Shown here: positions 36,637 through 46,700 of the stretch, one piece after another
How the letters are laid out: each line of letters begins with the position of its first letter
How positions within the stretch are numbered: position 1 is the first letter of the stretch
DNA from: Granulicella sp.
GTDB taxonomy: Bacteria; Acidobacteriota; Terriglobia; Terriglobales; Acidobacteriaceae
Assembly: GCA_025357875.1 (NCBI GenBank)
Contig: JANYLK010000126.1
Span: 29,315 to 93,314 of the forward strand
Direction of reading: 5' to 3'
DNA: 64,000 nt
Notes under the pieces: generated by a model
What the model saw: only the letters and a program-made list of their open reading frames with translations
What the model was told of the DNA's origin: nothing
The model's database searches: none
Position numbers and translations under genes: made by a program

Positions 36637-39627
36637 CTACGGTGCCGGAGGCGGGGCGACGCCAACGATCCTGACCCGTGAACCGAACCGCTTGAAATCG
36701 CGGAACTCTATTTCGTTCAGCAGAGCCTCGTGCTTGCCCTGCCGGATGCTGACCGCCGCGTGGATCGGCATGAGATAGTCGTGCCCGTTGACGGCGATGT
36801 AGTCGTAGTCGACCGCAAGCGAGGAAGCATGGATCGAGAAGTTCCGAGGGATTTCGTCGGCCTCGAGGGTGATTCTGCGGACCCCGAAAGTGGCCGAATC
36901 GATGTAGACATTGCCGTGGAAAGCCACGTTTAGCTGGCTATTGTTACTGCCGGTCAAACCGTAGTTAGAGTTCTCCTGCCGAACCCTGTAACTGAAGACC
37001 TGCGCCTTTCCTGAGCCGAGAATGTCCGTCTCCTTCCACTGAAACTCCGCCTTTGCGTCAGGTTGGAATACGGCGCTGAGGACGCCGCCGAACTGGCCAT
37101 GCGAGCTCATGCCCTTGAGATCGTCCGGCGCAATGCTGCTGCGTTCGCCGTTAGCCTGCAGCATGGTTCGGGACTCGATGCGATCCTGAAACTTGAGTAG
37201 CTGCGCCACCTGGTCCTTATGCTTCCACTCGCCGCTGCCCGAGGAATTGGTCGAACGAGTCGTGACTTCGACACAGTAAAAGTTTGGCAGTGACTCAGCA
37301 TAGTGAAGCGCCCTAACTCTTGCGCCGTCGATGATCGACGTGATTTCGCCGGGCGGCGGAGCGGGAACAGGGTCCACGGGAGAGGTGATGACAAGCTTGC
37401 TCGGCGACAACGCAGCGATGCCGGGGAGATTGGCATCGTCCGCAGAATCGTCAGGGGCGCTCCCGGGAACCGTGGGTTTCGCACCGTCGGCGCTGGCCAA
37501 CTCGGTACCGTGAATGATGAAGGTGAGAGTACGAAGTGTAGACTTGGTCCCCTGTGTCAGGACAGCTGCCACCTCATATTTTCCCGGCGAGAGCGAACGG
37601 GCCTGCATGGTCGCGAGGTAGGGTACGGCGGTGGCGGCACCTGCGTCGGAACGGACGGGCAGGAGCATTCGACCAACGGACTTTCCATTCTTGTGCACCT
37701 GCATCTCCAGCTTGATAGCGTCGCCGCCGTCGCCGGGATGGATGATGAAGAAGAAGGAGATGTCTTTGGCATCGCGCGCGACTTCGCCCGAAAGATTGGG
37801 TACCACTTTGGCATTGCCATAACGCAAGGGCTCAAGGGGGTCGGCGTCGATGCGGAACGGGTCGGTACGCCGAACCAGGGCCATGTCGCTGAGACCGAGC
37901 CCGATGGGGTTGGCAGGGACTTCGAAGTTGATGCGCTGGGCGCCGGCCTTCTGGCTGTTGTGATCGAGGATTGCGGTCTCTAGAACATAGTGGCCGGGAG
38001 GAGCAACGAAGTGGCGTTGGAGAGTTACGACCTCAGCCTGGGTCGCTTGCAGGGACTCGATGGCGCCGCGGCGGGGAATGTCCTCGGAGAAGTGGTCGAT
38101 GACCGTGCCTGCCGTGTTTTTAATCTGCGCGACGATCGAGAGGTGAAGGGAGTAAAGCCTGGTGTTGGTGTCTTCCCGGACCTCGACTCCGGACAGCGGC
38201 GCTTCGATAACGAGGGTGTTGACATTCCCGTCGACGAGTTGGCCCATGCGGAGGACTCCAGCGCGGAACTGGAGGTCGTTGGGGAGCTGCTCGGCTTCAA
38301 GGAGCTTGAGCAGCGGAACTTCGAACGGCTTGACGGTGGAAACCGAGCCAGGCGCGAGCGCAAAGTAGCCGGCACGGTAGCGAAGGACGATATTCTTACG
38401 GAGCGAGGCGACATGCACAGGGCGGAAGCTGCCATCGTAGTCCGCGATGGCAGGAACAAAAGTTGCCTCGTAGTATGTGGTCATATCGTCGCCAAGGCGT
38501 TTGAGGGGCTTCTTTAGATTGTCCCCGCCGACGATGTAGGCTCCTCCGGTATTTGAAGCCAGAGTGCCGAGCGGGCTGCTGGTTCCGGAGAGGCCCTCGG
38601 ACTCGATACGCCCGGCCTGGTCGATGGCCGCATTAAATGTGCCTTGACTGGTTGGCTCAGTAGATCCCCGGCCGCCCGCCGCCCTGGCAGCCGCCGTAAG
38701 AGAGCCAACGGAGGGGGCGATCGCAACGGACGCCAACAGCTTGTTGCTGGAGCGCTCGTCCAGGGCGCTGAGGTCGACAATGTAGAAGGTCACTCCGGAG
38801 CGATTTGCCTCGCCAACAACCGAGCTGACCATGTCGACTGCGTTGGAATCCATCTGAAAGCCTTGAGTGAAGTAGATGACGACCTTGCGGCCAGCGATCT
38901 CGCGCTGGGTCCGGGCCAGAGCCAGCAGACCGGCGAGCGTTGGTTGGCTGTTCTGGTCCTGGATGACACGCTGCGATTCCATGAGGCCGGCGAGCAGCAC
39001 TTTTGCCAGAGCGCGGTCGGTGGCGGGAACGGTGTTACCTGAGGCGTCGGCACCGGTCTGTGCGACTGCCTGTAGATCCTTCTCAGGGCCAGCGGAGTTC
39101 CCGGGATCGCCCGGCTTATCCTGTACGGTAGCCATAACCACCGCTTTGTCGATTTCGGCGCGGTCGGAGGTGAATGTGTGCAACAAGCGGAGGCGGCTAC
39201 CGACGTTCAGGACTGCGAATGACGAGCCTTCGGGGATTGCCTTGATGATCCTGGGTGCGATGTCACGGGCGTTCTTGTCGCCGGCCGAGTCGAGCCTGCC
39301 GAAGACCAGGGTCACCTTGCGCACGTTCGTTGGATCATCTTTGATGAGATGGAGGTTGGTCAGCTTGACGGTAGTTCCACCGTCGGTGACGGCGATCTGC
39401 GACGGCTGGAGATCCAGAATGGGGCGACCTTTCTCGTCGTGAACGAGGAGATCGAGAGACACTTCTTCGGCGTTGACGGCAATCGCAGCAGCGACAGGCC
39501 CCGGAGGAACTGGCGCCTGGCCGTGCGCATTGCAGTCCACAAGAAACATGGCGAGTACTGCAGTTGAAAGCCGTAGCAGTATCTCGCGAGTGGGTCGCGG
39601 CAGTCTGCGATTGGAAGTGAGAAGCAC
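36637..39627 (-). CDS. VWFA-related acidobacterial-type secreted protein
   Basis: Large secreted protein of about 996 residues if GTG 39627 is used; the track begins 19 codons earlier at a TTG with no signal character. The signal region is RLSTAVLAMFLVDCNAHGQ. A von Willebrand factor A-like domain of the acidobacterial type occupies about 50-400 (VSLDLLVHDEKGRPILDLQ, VTLVFGRLDSAGDKNARDIA, KVVIYFTQGFQMDSNAVDMV, GVTFYIVDLSALDE). The metal site is not of the standard DxSxS form, since FGRLDSAGD replaces it. The C-terminal 250 residues (NFYCVEVTTRSTNSSGSGEW, SATFGVRRITLEADEIPRNF) look like an outer-membrane lipoprotein-sorting-type beta structure. No enzymatic role is known. Monocistronic on the minus strand. 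Confidence 0.78.
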   Translation of the reverse strand: MLLTSNRRLPRPTREILLRLSTAVLAMFLVDCNAHGQAPVPPGPVAAAIAVNAEEVSLDLLVHDEKGRPILDLQPSQIAVTDGGTTVKLTNLHLIKDDPTNVRKVTLVFGRLDSAGDKNARDIAPRIIKAIPEGSSFAVLNVGSRLRLLHTFTSDRAEIDKAVVMATVQDKPGDPGNSAGPEKDLQAVAQTGADASGNTVPATDRALAKVLLAGLMESQRVIQDQNSQPTLAGLLALARTQREIAGRKVVIYFTQGFQMDSNAVDMVSSVVGEANRSGVTFYIVDLSALDERSSNKLLASVAIAPSVGSLTAAARAAGGRGSTEPTSQGTFNAAIDQAGRIESEGLSGTSSPLGTLASNTGGAYIVGGDNLKKPLKRLGDDMTTYYEATFVPAIADYDGSFRPVHVASLRKNIVLRYRAGYFALAPGSVSTVKPFEVPLLKLLEAEQLPNDLQFRAGVLRMGQLVDGNVNTLVIEAPLSGVEVREDTNTRLYSLHLSIVAQIKNTAGTVIDHFSEDIPRRGAIESLQATQAEVVTLQRHFVAPPGHYVLETAILDHNSQKAGAQRINFEVPANPIGLGLSDMALVRRTDPFRIDADPLEPLRYGNAKVVPNLSGEVARDAKDISFFFIIHPGDGGDAIKLEMQVHKNGKSVGRMLLPVRSDAGAATAVPYLATMQARSLSPGKYEVAAVLTQGTKSTLRTLTFIIHGTELASADGAKPTVPGSAPDDSADDANLPGIAALSPSKLVITSPVDPVPAPPPGEITSIIDGARVRALHYAESLPNFYCVEVTTRSTNSSGSGEWKHKDQVAQLLKFQDRIESRTMLQANGERSSIAPDDLKGMSSHGQFGGVLSAVFQPDAKAEFQWKETDILGSGKAQVFSYRVRQENSNYGLTGSNNSQLNVAFHGNVYIDSATFGVRRITLEADEIPRNFSIHASSLAVDYDYIAVNGHDYLMPIHAAVSIRQGKHEALLNEIEFRDFKRFGSRVRIVGVAPPPAP

Positions 39628-39957
39628 TGTTCTACCCGTGGGCGTAGTGTGATTTCGAAATGAAATGGCAGGTGCGTGCAACAAGTGTGTGCGACTTACT
39701 ATATCTACAATTCTCAGCAGCTATTGCCGTCGACGAGCGCGGAGTAGGGGAATCGGATGAAAAAAAGCCGTGGATGCAGTCTGCCGCTAACCCCTCTCCA
39801 CATGAAATGCCTGCTAACAGGGAAAAATTTAGGGAAAGCTGCGCGTTTTCGCTTGGTCCTACCTAAGAAAAAGTCGAGCAAACCCGACGTCTTGTGGGGA
39901 TGCCTCTCCAGCGTGAACAGGGAATAACAGTAAACCTACAGGGAGTTTGGATCTACG
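39628..39957. other. Intergenic between GH54-like gene and VWA gene
   Basis: About 330 bases holding the upstream region of the VWA gene and the trailer of the GH54-like gene. ORFs on the plus strand here are short and composition-driven. No clear terminator hairpin or promoter could be assigned. Confidence 0.4.
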
Positions 39958-42900
39958 TCATTGACGTCTCCTGTGATACCGATTGGGCGCACCGGGTGTG
40001 GGAATGTTGTCCGCGATCTGTGCTCCGCTGGCATGCGCGCGGGTGAGTGCAGTGGTGAGGGTGATGCCCGTGCCGAAGACTGGTGCGCCGGCGGCGTGTG
40101 CATACTTGAGCGGTTCGGCGATGGTGATAACGGGAACGCCTCTTCTGCCGCCGGAGGCAACAACCGCTGTCTCAGAGTTCGCACCGCTGTCGATGGTGAT
40201 GGTCTGGCCGGGTCGGAAGCCAAACGCGTTGGTGACTGGGATCGTGGCCGCACCCACGCCGGTGGCGGTGTCCACGGTCGTGGCGCCCGGCGTGCCAATC
40301 GTCGCGACCACGGTGGTCTCCTGGTTCGCTCCGGTATCGATTGTAATGGTCTGGCCAGTGTCAAAGCCCTCCACGCTGGCGACTTTGATATTGGTCGCGC
40401 CGGCGATCGACGAGGCCGCCAAGGCTGCAGCGGCCTGGGTCACGAAATCCGTGCAGTTGCTGTCGGTGTCGCTGCCGTCCGGAGAGCGACCCGCGCTCGT
40501 ACCCGGGCCGGGCGCAGCCACATGGCAGCCACTCTGCCCTGATCCGGCGGTTGCCTGGTAGCCCTCGGCAACCCATGGGTCGACCAGAAGGCCGTAGTTG
40601 AGGCTGTCGACAACCAGTCCACCAGCGTCACGCAGCACCATGCTGCCGGCGCTCGGGGAGAGGGCGGGACCTCCGAACCACTGGTTGGGCTGCACCGTTG
40701 CCTGGTAGCCAGCGATCTTAGCTTGCCCGTCGTGCACAACCGAGTTGATGCCGTGTTCGTGGACCAAAGCACTGTCGAGCGCAACGCCGGTGCCCAGAGG
40801 CTGAACGGGTTCGTTGCTTGCGTGGGCAAAAGCCGTCGCCGGCTGGAAGCTGATCCCGGTTCCGCGATCGCTGAAGGGCATGTTTGACGCATGACTGAAC
40901 ATTAGCGGTGCGGCAACGTCGAGGCCCGAACCTGGGGCCATTACCGCCTCGCCGTTGGGATGCGCCTGGGCAAGGGCCGGCGTAAAGTCAACGCCGGTGC
41001 CGGTCGGACCTGGGGTGCCAACTGTGGTGATGGTAACCGTCTCGCCGGGGGTGCCGACGGTCATCTTGTCGCCCACTGTAAAGCCGTTTGCGTTGCGGAC
41101 TTTGATATTGGTCGCGCCAGCGCCCGCATTCGCCAGCAGAGCGGCGCGGCTTGCCTGCGTGCCAACGTGCGTGACCGTGACCGTCTCGATCCCATGGCCG
41201 ACACTGTCGATGTCCAGCCTGATCGTGTCACCGGTCGAGATATTGGCGACAGACGTCACCTTGATGTTCGTCGAGCCAGCAGCTGCATCGGCGCCCAGGT
41301 AGGCCTGGGTACCCTGCTTGCCAACTGCAGTAACCGTTGCCACCTCATACCGCTCCGTCGTTCCTGCGACACTTGGGTAGGTTGCACCGTGACCGATGGC
41401 CATCTTCTCGCCGACCGCGAAGCCGGACACGTTGGTGACGGGCACGTTGGTTGAGCCAGCGGGGATCGTGATCACAGGACCGTCAGGGAGGGGTTGCCAC
41501 AGCGTCGTGTTGTTGCCCACCGCCGTCCCAATACTTCCGATCTTGCGATTCTCCAGGTTGGAGCCAGTGCCGATGCCGATTGCATCGCCAACTGTCATGC
41601 CGGTGGTGCTCCTAACGTAAATAGTGGAATCGCCTCCGCGCGCGGGAACAGCCAACCCGGAGCTAGACAGACCGAGCACGTAGAAACCGCCCGCGGCGAG
41701 CTTGGTTCCCGCCGGAACTTTGATCGCTGAAAAGATGGCTTGCTGGGTTGGGTGTTCGGTCAAAGTCCAGTTGGAGACATCAACGCTACTGGTTCCGGCG
41801 TTGTAGAGCTCGATGAATGAGTTCGTTGAGTTGGCGGGAGCGAGAGTGCTAACGCGAAACTCGTTGATCTTAATCGGGCTGACGTTCCGGACCTTCTCCG
41901 CGATTGTTGCCTCGAGATTCTTCCCGCTGTTCACAGGGTTCGTCCACGAGGCTTTGGCAATTAGGTCGCCGTTAAATGTGACCGGCCCCGAAGTCACCTT
42001 GAAAATCGCGTTCACGCTCGTACCGGATGCGACCGGGTCGGCGAACGTCTTCGCGGTTTCGGTTGTGCCTGAAGCCAGTGCACTCCATCCCTTAGGTGCG
42101 AAGATGCTCAGCTTGACGCCAGAGGCTGGGGCGCCCGTGGTGTTTGTAAACGTCACCGTGGTGTCCTGCGATGATCGCGGCGAGAACGTCTGAAGTCCTG
42201 AAGGAGTGGCAGTAGCCGACACCGGCCCGAGGCTCAACTGCTGCACGTCATATCTGGCGGCAGCGACGTTGGCCTGTACAAGTTGGTCCGTGGCGTTGGT
42301 CGGGAAGGTCTTTGCGGCCGTCATCGCGCCTTCATAGAAGGTGCCCTGCGAACTGTTGCTATTGTCCCCACCATTGCCCAGGAGAATAGCCCCCTGCTTG
42401 CGCATCGGGTCATAGGTGGAGTTGATGCGCGGTCCGTCGAACATGACTGATAGGCTGCCGTGCTGTGCGTCGCCCCCCATGGAGGTCCAGTGGTGTGGTT
42501 CGCCCTTGGCCATCGCGGTCACGAATCGCCATGTAATGCTTGGCAGGTTTGCACACGATTTGGATCCATCCGGGTTTACACAGCCGACCAGGTTATTTTC
42601 CTGGTCAGTCATAACCCATGGGCCCGGGGGCGAACCGTGATACCAGCCTGCGGAGTCACCGTAGTACGTTGTTTCCATGGTTCCGTTGCCGTCGTCGCGG
42701 CTGTCGGTTTCCGCGTTGCCATAGTCGAAGCAGCAGCCTGCGTTGTAATGCAAGCCGTTGATGACCCAATACTGCCCTTCAGCCTGGTCGTCGACCGCGG
42801 TACCCTTCACGTCGTTCTGGCGAAGCCCCATGCCAGGCTCGATGAAGACGCCATAAACTTTATGGCCCATAGCCGTAATTGGCGCCATGTCGGCAATAGG

Positions 42901-43335
42901 GAGATTGTTGAACCCCCCCATGGCTGGACCGCTGAATCCGCCGCGGGGTGCCTGGGTGAGGTCGTTATGCTTGCCGGACTGGTCATAGATGGTGGCGATC
43001 CAGCAGTAGGTGTTGGCGCAGAATGCATCCTGTTTGGCGGCGTCGGCGTATCCGCCCGCATCTGAGCCGGAAGGCGGGACGACACCGATGTCCAGGGTCG
43101 TGCGGTCGGACTGACGCAGGACCTGATAGAGAGGTCCGTTGTAGGAGCCGTACAGAGCGCGTGTGGTGCTGTGAGCGGCGACGCATGGGTTGCCGGCAGC
43201 GGCATAGATGTCACATGGTCCTTCCGGCCTGTGCGAATTGGGTTCGGCTCCGGCCTGTGCTGCCATTGCTAACGTGGTGCCACTTAGAGTAACCGCCAGT
43301 GCGACTGTTAGCGCGAGAGTGATTCTCATTTTCAT
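39958..43335 (-). CDS. GH54-like alpha-L-arabinofuranosidase with NEW3-like, lamin-tail and repeat domains
   Basis: Secreted multidomain enzyme of about 1125 residues from ATG 43335 (AGGAC upstream). Signal peptide about 1-26. The catalytic domain (about 35-365) is of the alpha-L-arabinofuranosidase B (GH54) type: GPCDIYAAAGNPCVAAHSTT, ALYGSYNGPLYQVLR, CWIATIYDQSGKHNDL and the GLHYNAGCCFDYGNAETDS nucleophile region. Then come an alpha-galactosidase NEW3-like domain (about 380-470, TVTFTNTTGAPASGVKLSIF), a lamin-tail domain (about 480-550, IKINEFRVSTLAPANSTNS) and a roughly 560-residue tail with six repeats of a motif like AGATNIKVASVEGFDTGQTI. It removes arabinose side chains; the tail probably extends or anchors the enzyme. 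GH54 is best known from fungi, so a bacterial form of this design is notable. Confidence 0.85.
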   Translation of the reverse strand: MKMRITLALTVALAVTLSGTTLAMAAQAGAEPNSHRPEGPCDIYAAAGNPCVAAHSTTRALYGSYNGPLYQVLRQSDRTTLDIGVVPPSGSDAGGYADAAKQDAFCANTYCWIATIYDQSGKHNDLTQAPRGGFSGPAMGGFNNLPIADMAPITAMGHKVYGVFIEPGMGLRQNDVKGTAVDDQAEGQYWVINGLHYNAGCCFDYGNAETDSRDDGNGTMETTYYGDSAGWYHGSPPGPWVMTDQENNLVGCVNPDGSKSCANLPSITWRFVTAMAKGEPHHWTSMGGDAQHGSLSVMFDGPRINSTYDPMRKQGAILLGNGGDNSNSSQGTFYEGAMTAAKTFPTNATDQLVQANVAAARYDVQQLSLGPVSATATPSGLQTFSPRSSQDTTVTFTNTTGAPASGVKLSIFAPKGWSALASGTTETAKTFADPVASGTSVNAIFKVTSGPVTFNGDLIAKASWTNPVNSGKNLEATIAEKVRNVSPIKINEFRVSTLAPANSTNSFIELYNAGTSSVDVSNWTLTEHPTQQAIFSAIKVPAGTKLAAGGFYVLGLSSSGLAVPARGGDSTIYVRSTTGMTVGDAIGIGTGSNLENRKIGSIGTAVGNNTTLWQPLPDGPVITIPAGSTNVPVTNVSGFAVGEKMAIGHGATYPSVAGTTERYEVATVTAVGKQGTQAYLGADAAAGSTNIKVTSVANISTGDTIRLDIDSVGHGIETVTVTHVGTQASRAALLANAGAGATNIKVRNANGFTVGDKMTVGTPGETVTITTVGTPGPTGTGVDFTPALAQAHPNGEAVMAPGSGLDVAAPLMFSHASNMPFSDRGTGISFQPATAFAHASNEPVQPLGTGVALDSALVHEHGINSVVHDGQAKIAGYQATVQPNQWFGGPALSPSAGSMVLRDAGGLVVDSLNYGLLVDPWVAEGYQATAGSGQSGCHVAAPGPGTSAGRSPDGSDTDSNCTDFVTQAAAALAASSIAGATNIKVASVEGFDTGQTITIDTGANQETTVVATIGTPGATTVDTATGVGAATIPVTNAFGFRPGQTITIDSGANSETAVVASGGRRGVPVITIAEPLKYAHAAGAPVFGTGITLTTALTRAHASGAQIADNIPTPGAPNRYHRRRQ

Positions 43336-43768
43336 GTTTGTCCTGTTTGCTCTGCCGAGTTTGTTCGGCATCTGGAATTCTCACGGTTCCGGGGATACAA
43401 ATGCAAGCGAATCGAAGCGCATGGCAATGAATTGCTCATGGAATCACCGAGCGAAGTATTTCGAAAGATAGCCAAATTGACTTGTCCACGCTGCACAGCA
43501 GTCTCAACCCCGAAACGCGTGGAAGGAGATTGTGAGGGAATAGTACCTGGTGCTTCCGGATAATAAACAAAAATTGGGTTGGCAACGGCACTTCACTCAC
43601 GTACTATTCTGCGATCCCAATCGGTGACTGATTCGACGCGCTGAGCTTTTAGTTTCCGCTGTGTCTGCTAGGCGTATGACTCGGATTTGACACGCTTACA
43701 AATGCGCTAATGATGCGCAATTGAAGCGTGCATACTTCCGAAGACTATCCACATCCCGAGGCTCTGAT
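43336..43768. other. Divergent intergenic region
   Basis: About 430 bases between the divergent GH54-like gene and receptor 3. It must hold both promoters. A plausible plus-strand promoter is listed separately; no clear palindromic operator was found. Confidence 0.5.
43687..43714 (+). promoter_or_regulatory. Candidate sigma-70-type promoter of receptor 3
   Basis: TTGACA at 43687-43692 is a perfect -35 box; AATGAT at 43709-43714 is a weak -10 box (4 of 6) after a 16-base spacer. The receptor start lies about 55 bases downstream. Confidence 0.35.
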
Positions 43769-46700
43769 ATGAAACAAGCCTGCAAACTGACAATATCGAA
43801 TCCGCTTGCCGGCATGGTGCTTCGCCCGCGGCAGATAGCCGCCTTCGCATTGCTCTGCGTTCTCGCAATCGGCTTGAGCGCGAACGCGCAGCAGACGACC
43901 GCCACCATCGTCGGAAACATAACAGATACCACTGGCGCTGTGATTGTCGGTGCAGTTGTGAAGATCACAAACATCGGGACAAACACCATCCGTACGACGG
44001 TGACGGACGGGTCGGGAGTGTACACACTGCCCGGCATCCCTGTCGGCACTTACAACCTGACCATCGAAATGGCCAGCTTTCAGTCGGAAAGAGTAGACGC
44101 TATTATCCTGGAGGCCAGCCAGACTGCTCGCCATGACTTCAAGCTTTCCGCCGGCAAGGTGAGTGAGGTTATCGAAGTCCAGGGCTCCGAAGCTGCCGCA
44201 GTGCTCCAGACCGAGACGGGCGCCGTGGGTGAGGTCATTAACGCGAAGAAGATCGAAGATCTCCCTCTCAACGGGCGTAACTTTATTCAATTGGCTCAGT
44301 TGATTCCCGGGGTCAATACTGGAACCTCCGGGTCCATCACTGTACGACGAGCGCGTGGATCGGTGGGCTCCACGGATCCCAACGGCGGCTCAACGGCGAT
44401 TCAGGTGAATGGACAACGAGATACCCAGAACCGCTACTCGATTGATGGTATTGAGTCGATGGATTACGACGCATTTACTTACAGCTTCTCCACCTCCGTC
44501 GATGCAATCGCGGAATTCCGCGTCGACACAAGCAGCAGCGGCCCAGACGGCGGCGCGGCTGCAGGCGCGAATGTGAACCAGATCATCAAGTCAGGCAGCA
44601 ATAAATTGCACGGCACTTTATTTGAATTCAATCGCAACAATGTCTTCACGCAGACCTACGATGCGATCGCTAAGATCGACTCCAAACCTCCGCGGTTGAA
44701 TCGCAATCAATTTGGTGGCAACGTCGGCGGCCCGGTCGTCATTCCACACGTCTATAACGGCCATGACAAGACCTTTTTCTTCATTAATGCGGAAACCGGC
44801 TATGGACTGAATGGCGCAACTCCACAGCAAGCCACTGTGCCCGATGACAGCGTACGGAACGGCATCCTCGATTCAAGCATCTTCGTCGGAGTGCAGGCGG
44901 TCCCGGGAGGCTGTCCTTCTGTCTGTGATCCTTTCACGGGCACCGTCTATCAGGTCGGCGACAAAATCACACTCAATGCGAATTCGGCGCTCTTACTCAA
45001 GCCAACCGTAACCCCAGTAGCAACGATTGGGGGCACCGTCGGCCCCAGCTTGCTTACCAACTTTCTGACAACTCCGATCAAGACACTCAACTTTCAGCAC
45101 CAATACATCGGTCGTCTGGACCATACTCTTGGGGCGCGGGACAACATCAGCGGTCACTACGTTTACGATGACACCTTCAGCAACGGAGTCTCATTTTATG
45201 GTCACGACAATGACGATAATGACGCCGTGACTAAGCATCTCGCAATGTCAGAGACCCATATCCTCTCTCCTGCAATCGTCAACGAATTCCGATACGGCCG
45301 GCAGGATTTCAAGGAGTTTGAGACATTCGGGACCACCGGCAATCCGGCCTATAACATTGCGAACGGCTTGCTCGGAATTCCATTCTCGTCCTCAGACCCC
45401 CACTTCTACGGGGGAATAAACACGACTATCAGCGGCCCCGGCCAGACCTATCGCCTGTTCGGCAACCTGCGCAACATCGGTCCGCGTAACCGCGCCAATG
45501 GCATTAACCAGTTTGTCGATAATTTGTCTTGGCAACGCGGCAGGCACGCGATGAAATTCGGCGTGGATATCGGCCGGCGCACGGACTATTTCAGCCAGGC
45601 GCGCGACCCCCATGGATCGTTCTCGTTCGATGGCCGTTATACCGGTTCGGCACTGCTCGACTTTTTGCTGGGCTATGTCAGTGGTGACAGCATCAACCCG
45701 ACGGTCACCAGGACGAGTATTTCAAGTTTGATCCAGGCGTATTCCTTCCAGGACAACTGGACGGTGCGCAATGGCCTTACTCTGAATCTTGGCATACGCT
45801 GGGACCACTATGCACCCTATACCCAGGATGACGACAAGTACGCCGACATCTATATCGGGCCAGACGGCCTAAATCCCGGGAACGTCGCCACTCCTGCCAA
45901 CTCGCCTTATGGAAGAGGCTTGATCCAACCGGTTTACCACGATTTCCAGCCCCGCCTCGGATTTGCCTGGCAGGTCGAGGAAAAGTTCGTTGTGCGCGGC
46001 GGGTATGGTCTCTACTTCACACCGGAGATCGATAACGCCTGGTTTGCCATGGCCGAAGGTGCGCAGGCACAAAGTGGAGCCGCCCTTACCGGAAATCCCG
46101 GTCGAACCGGAACGACTACCGCCCTCAAGTTACCAAACTTGACCCTGACCAACCCGTTCCCGGGAGTTGTAACCGGAGGACCAAGCACCTATCCCTTTGC
46201 GATCGCAATGGACCAGCATCTGCAGGACCAGATGACGTCGCAATTCAACCTCGCTATTCAGCGGCAACTTCCCGGGAAATTTAGCGTGGAGGTCGGATAC
46301 GTGGGCGCGCTCGGCCGTCACAATTTCGTTACGGAGAATGTGAACATCCCCATGCCCATCAACCCCGCCAGCACAACGTTGTCGGTCAATGCGAGACGTC
46401 CGAACCAGAACTTCCTGCGCAACGTTCAAGCAGACTACTCAATTGGCTCATCGACCTATCATGCGCTGCAAACCAAGGTCGAGCGGCGTGTCGGCCAGGG
46501 TTTAAATATCCTCGCTTCCTATACATGGTCGAAATCGATCTCCGGGCCGGCAGACATCGGCGGAGCCGTCGGCGGTGGATTCTATGGCGCGGCTCCTCTC
46601 AACGTGTACGATCCTCGCACGGATCGGTCGCTTTCGCTGTTCGACATTCCTCAGCGGTTTGTTGGGACGGTGCTGTATGACGTCCCTTTTTTCCGCCACT

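Noticed and set aside
39958-41650. Regularly repeated DNA that could suggest a CRISPR or minisatellite
   Set aside because: The repeats are diverged at DNA level, in frame and encode a protein repeat within the GH54-like gene.
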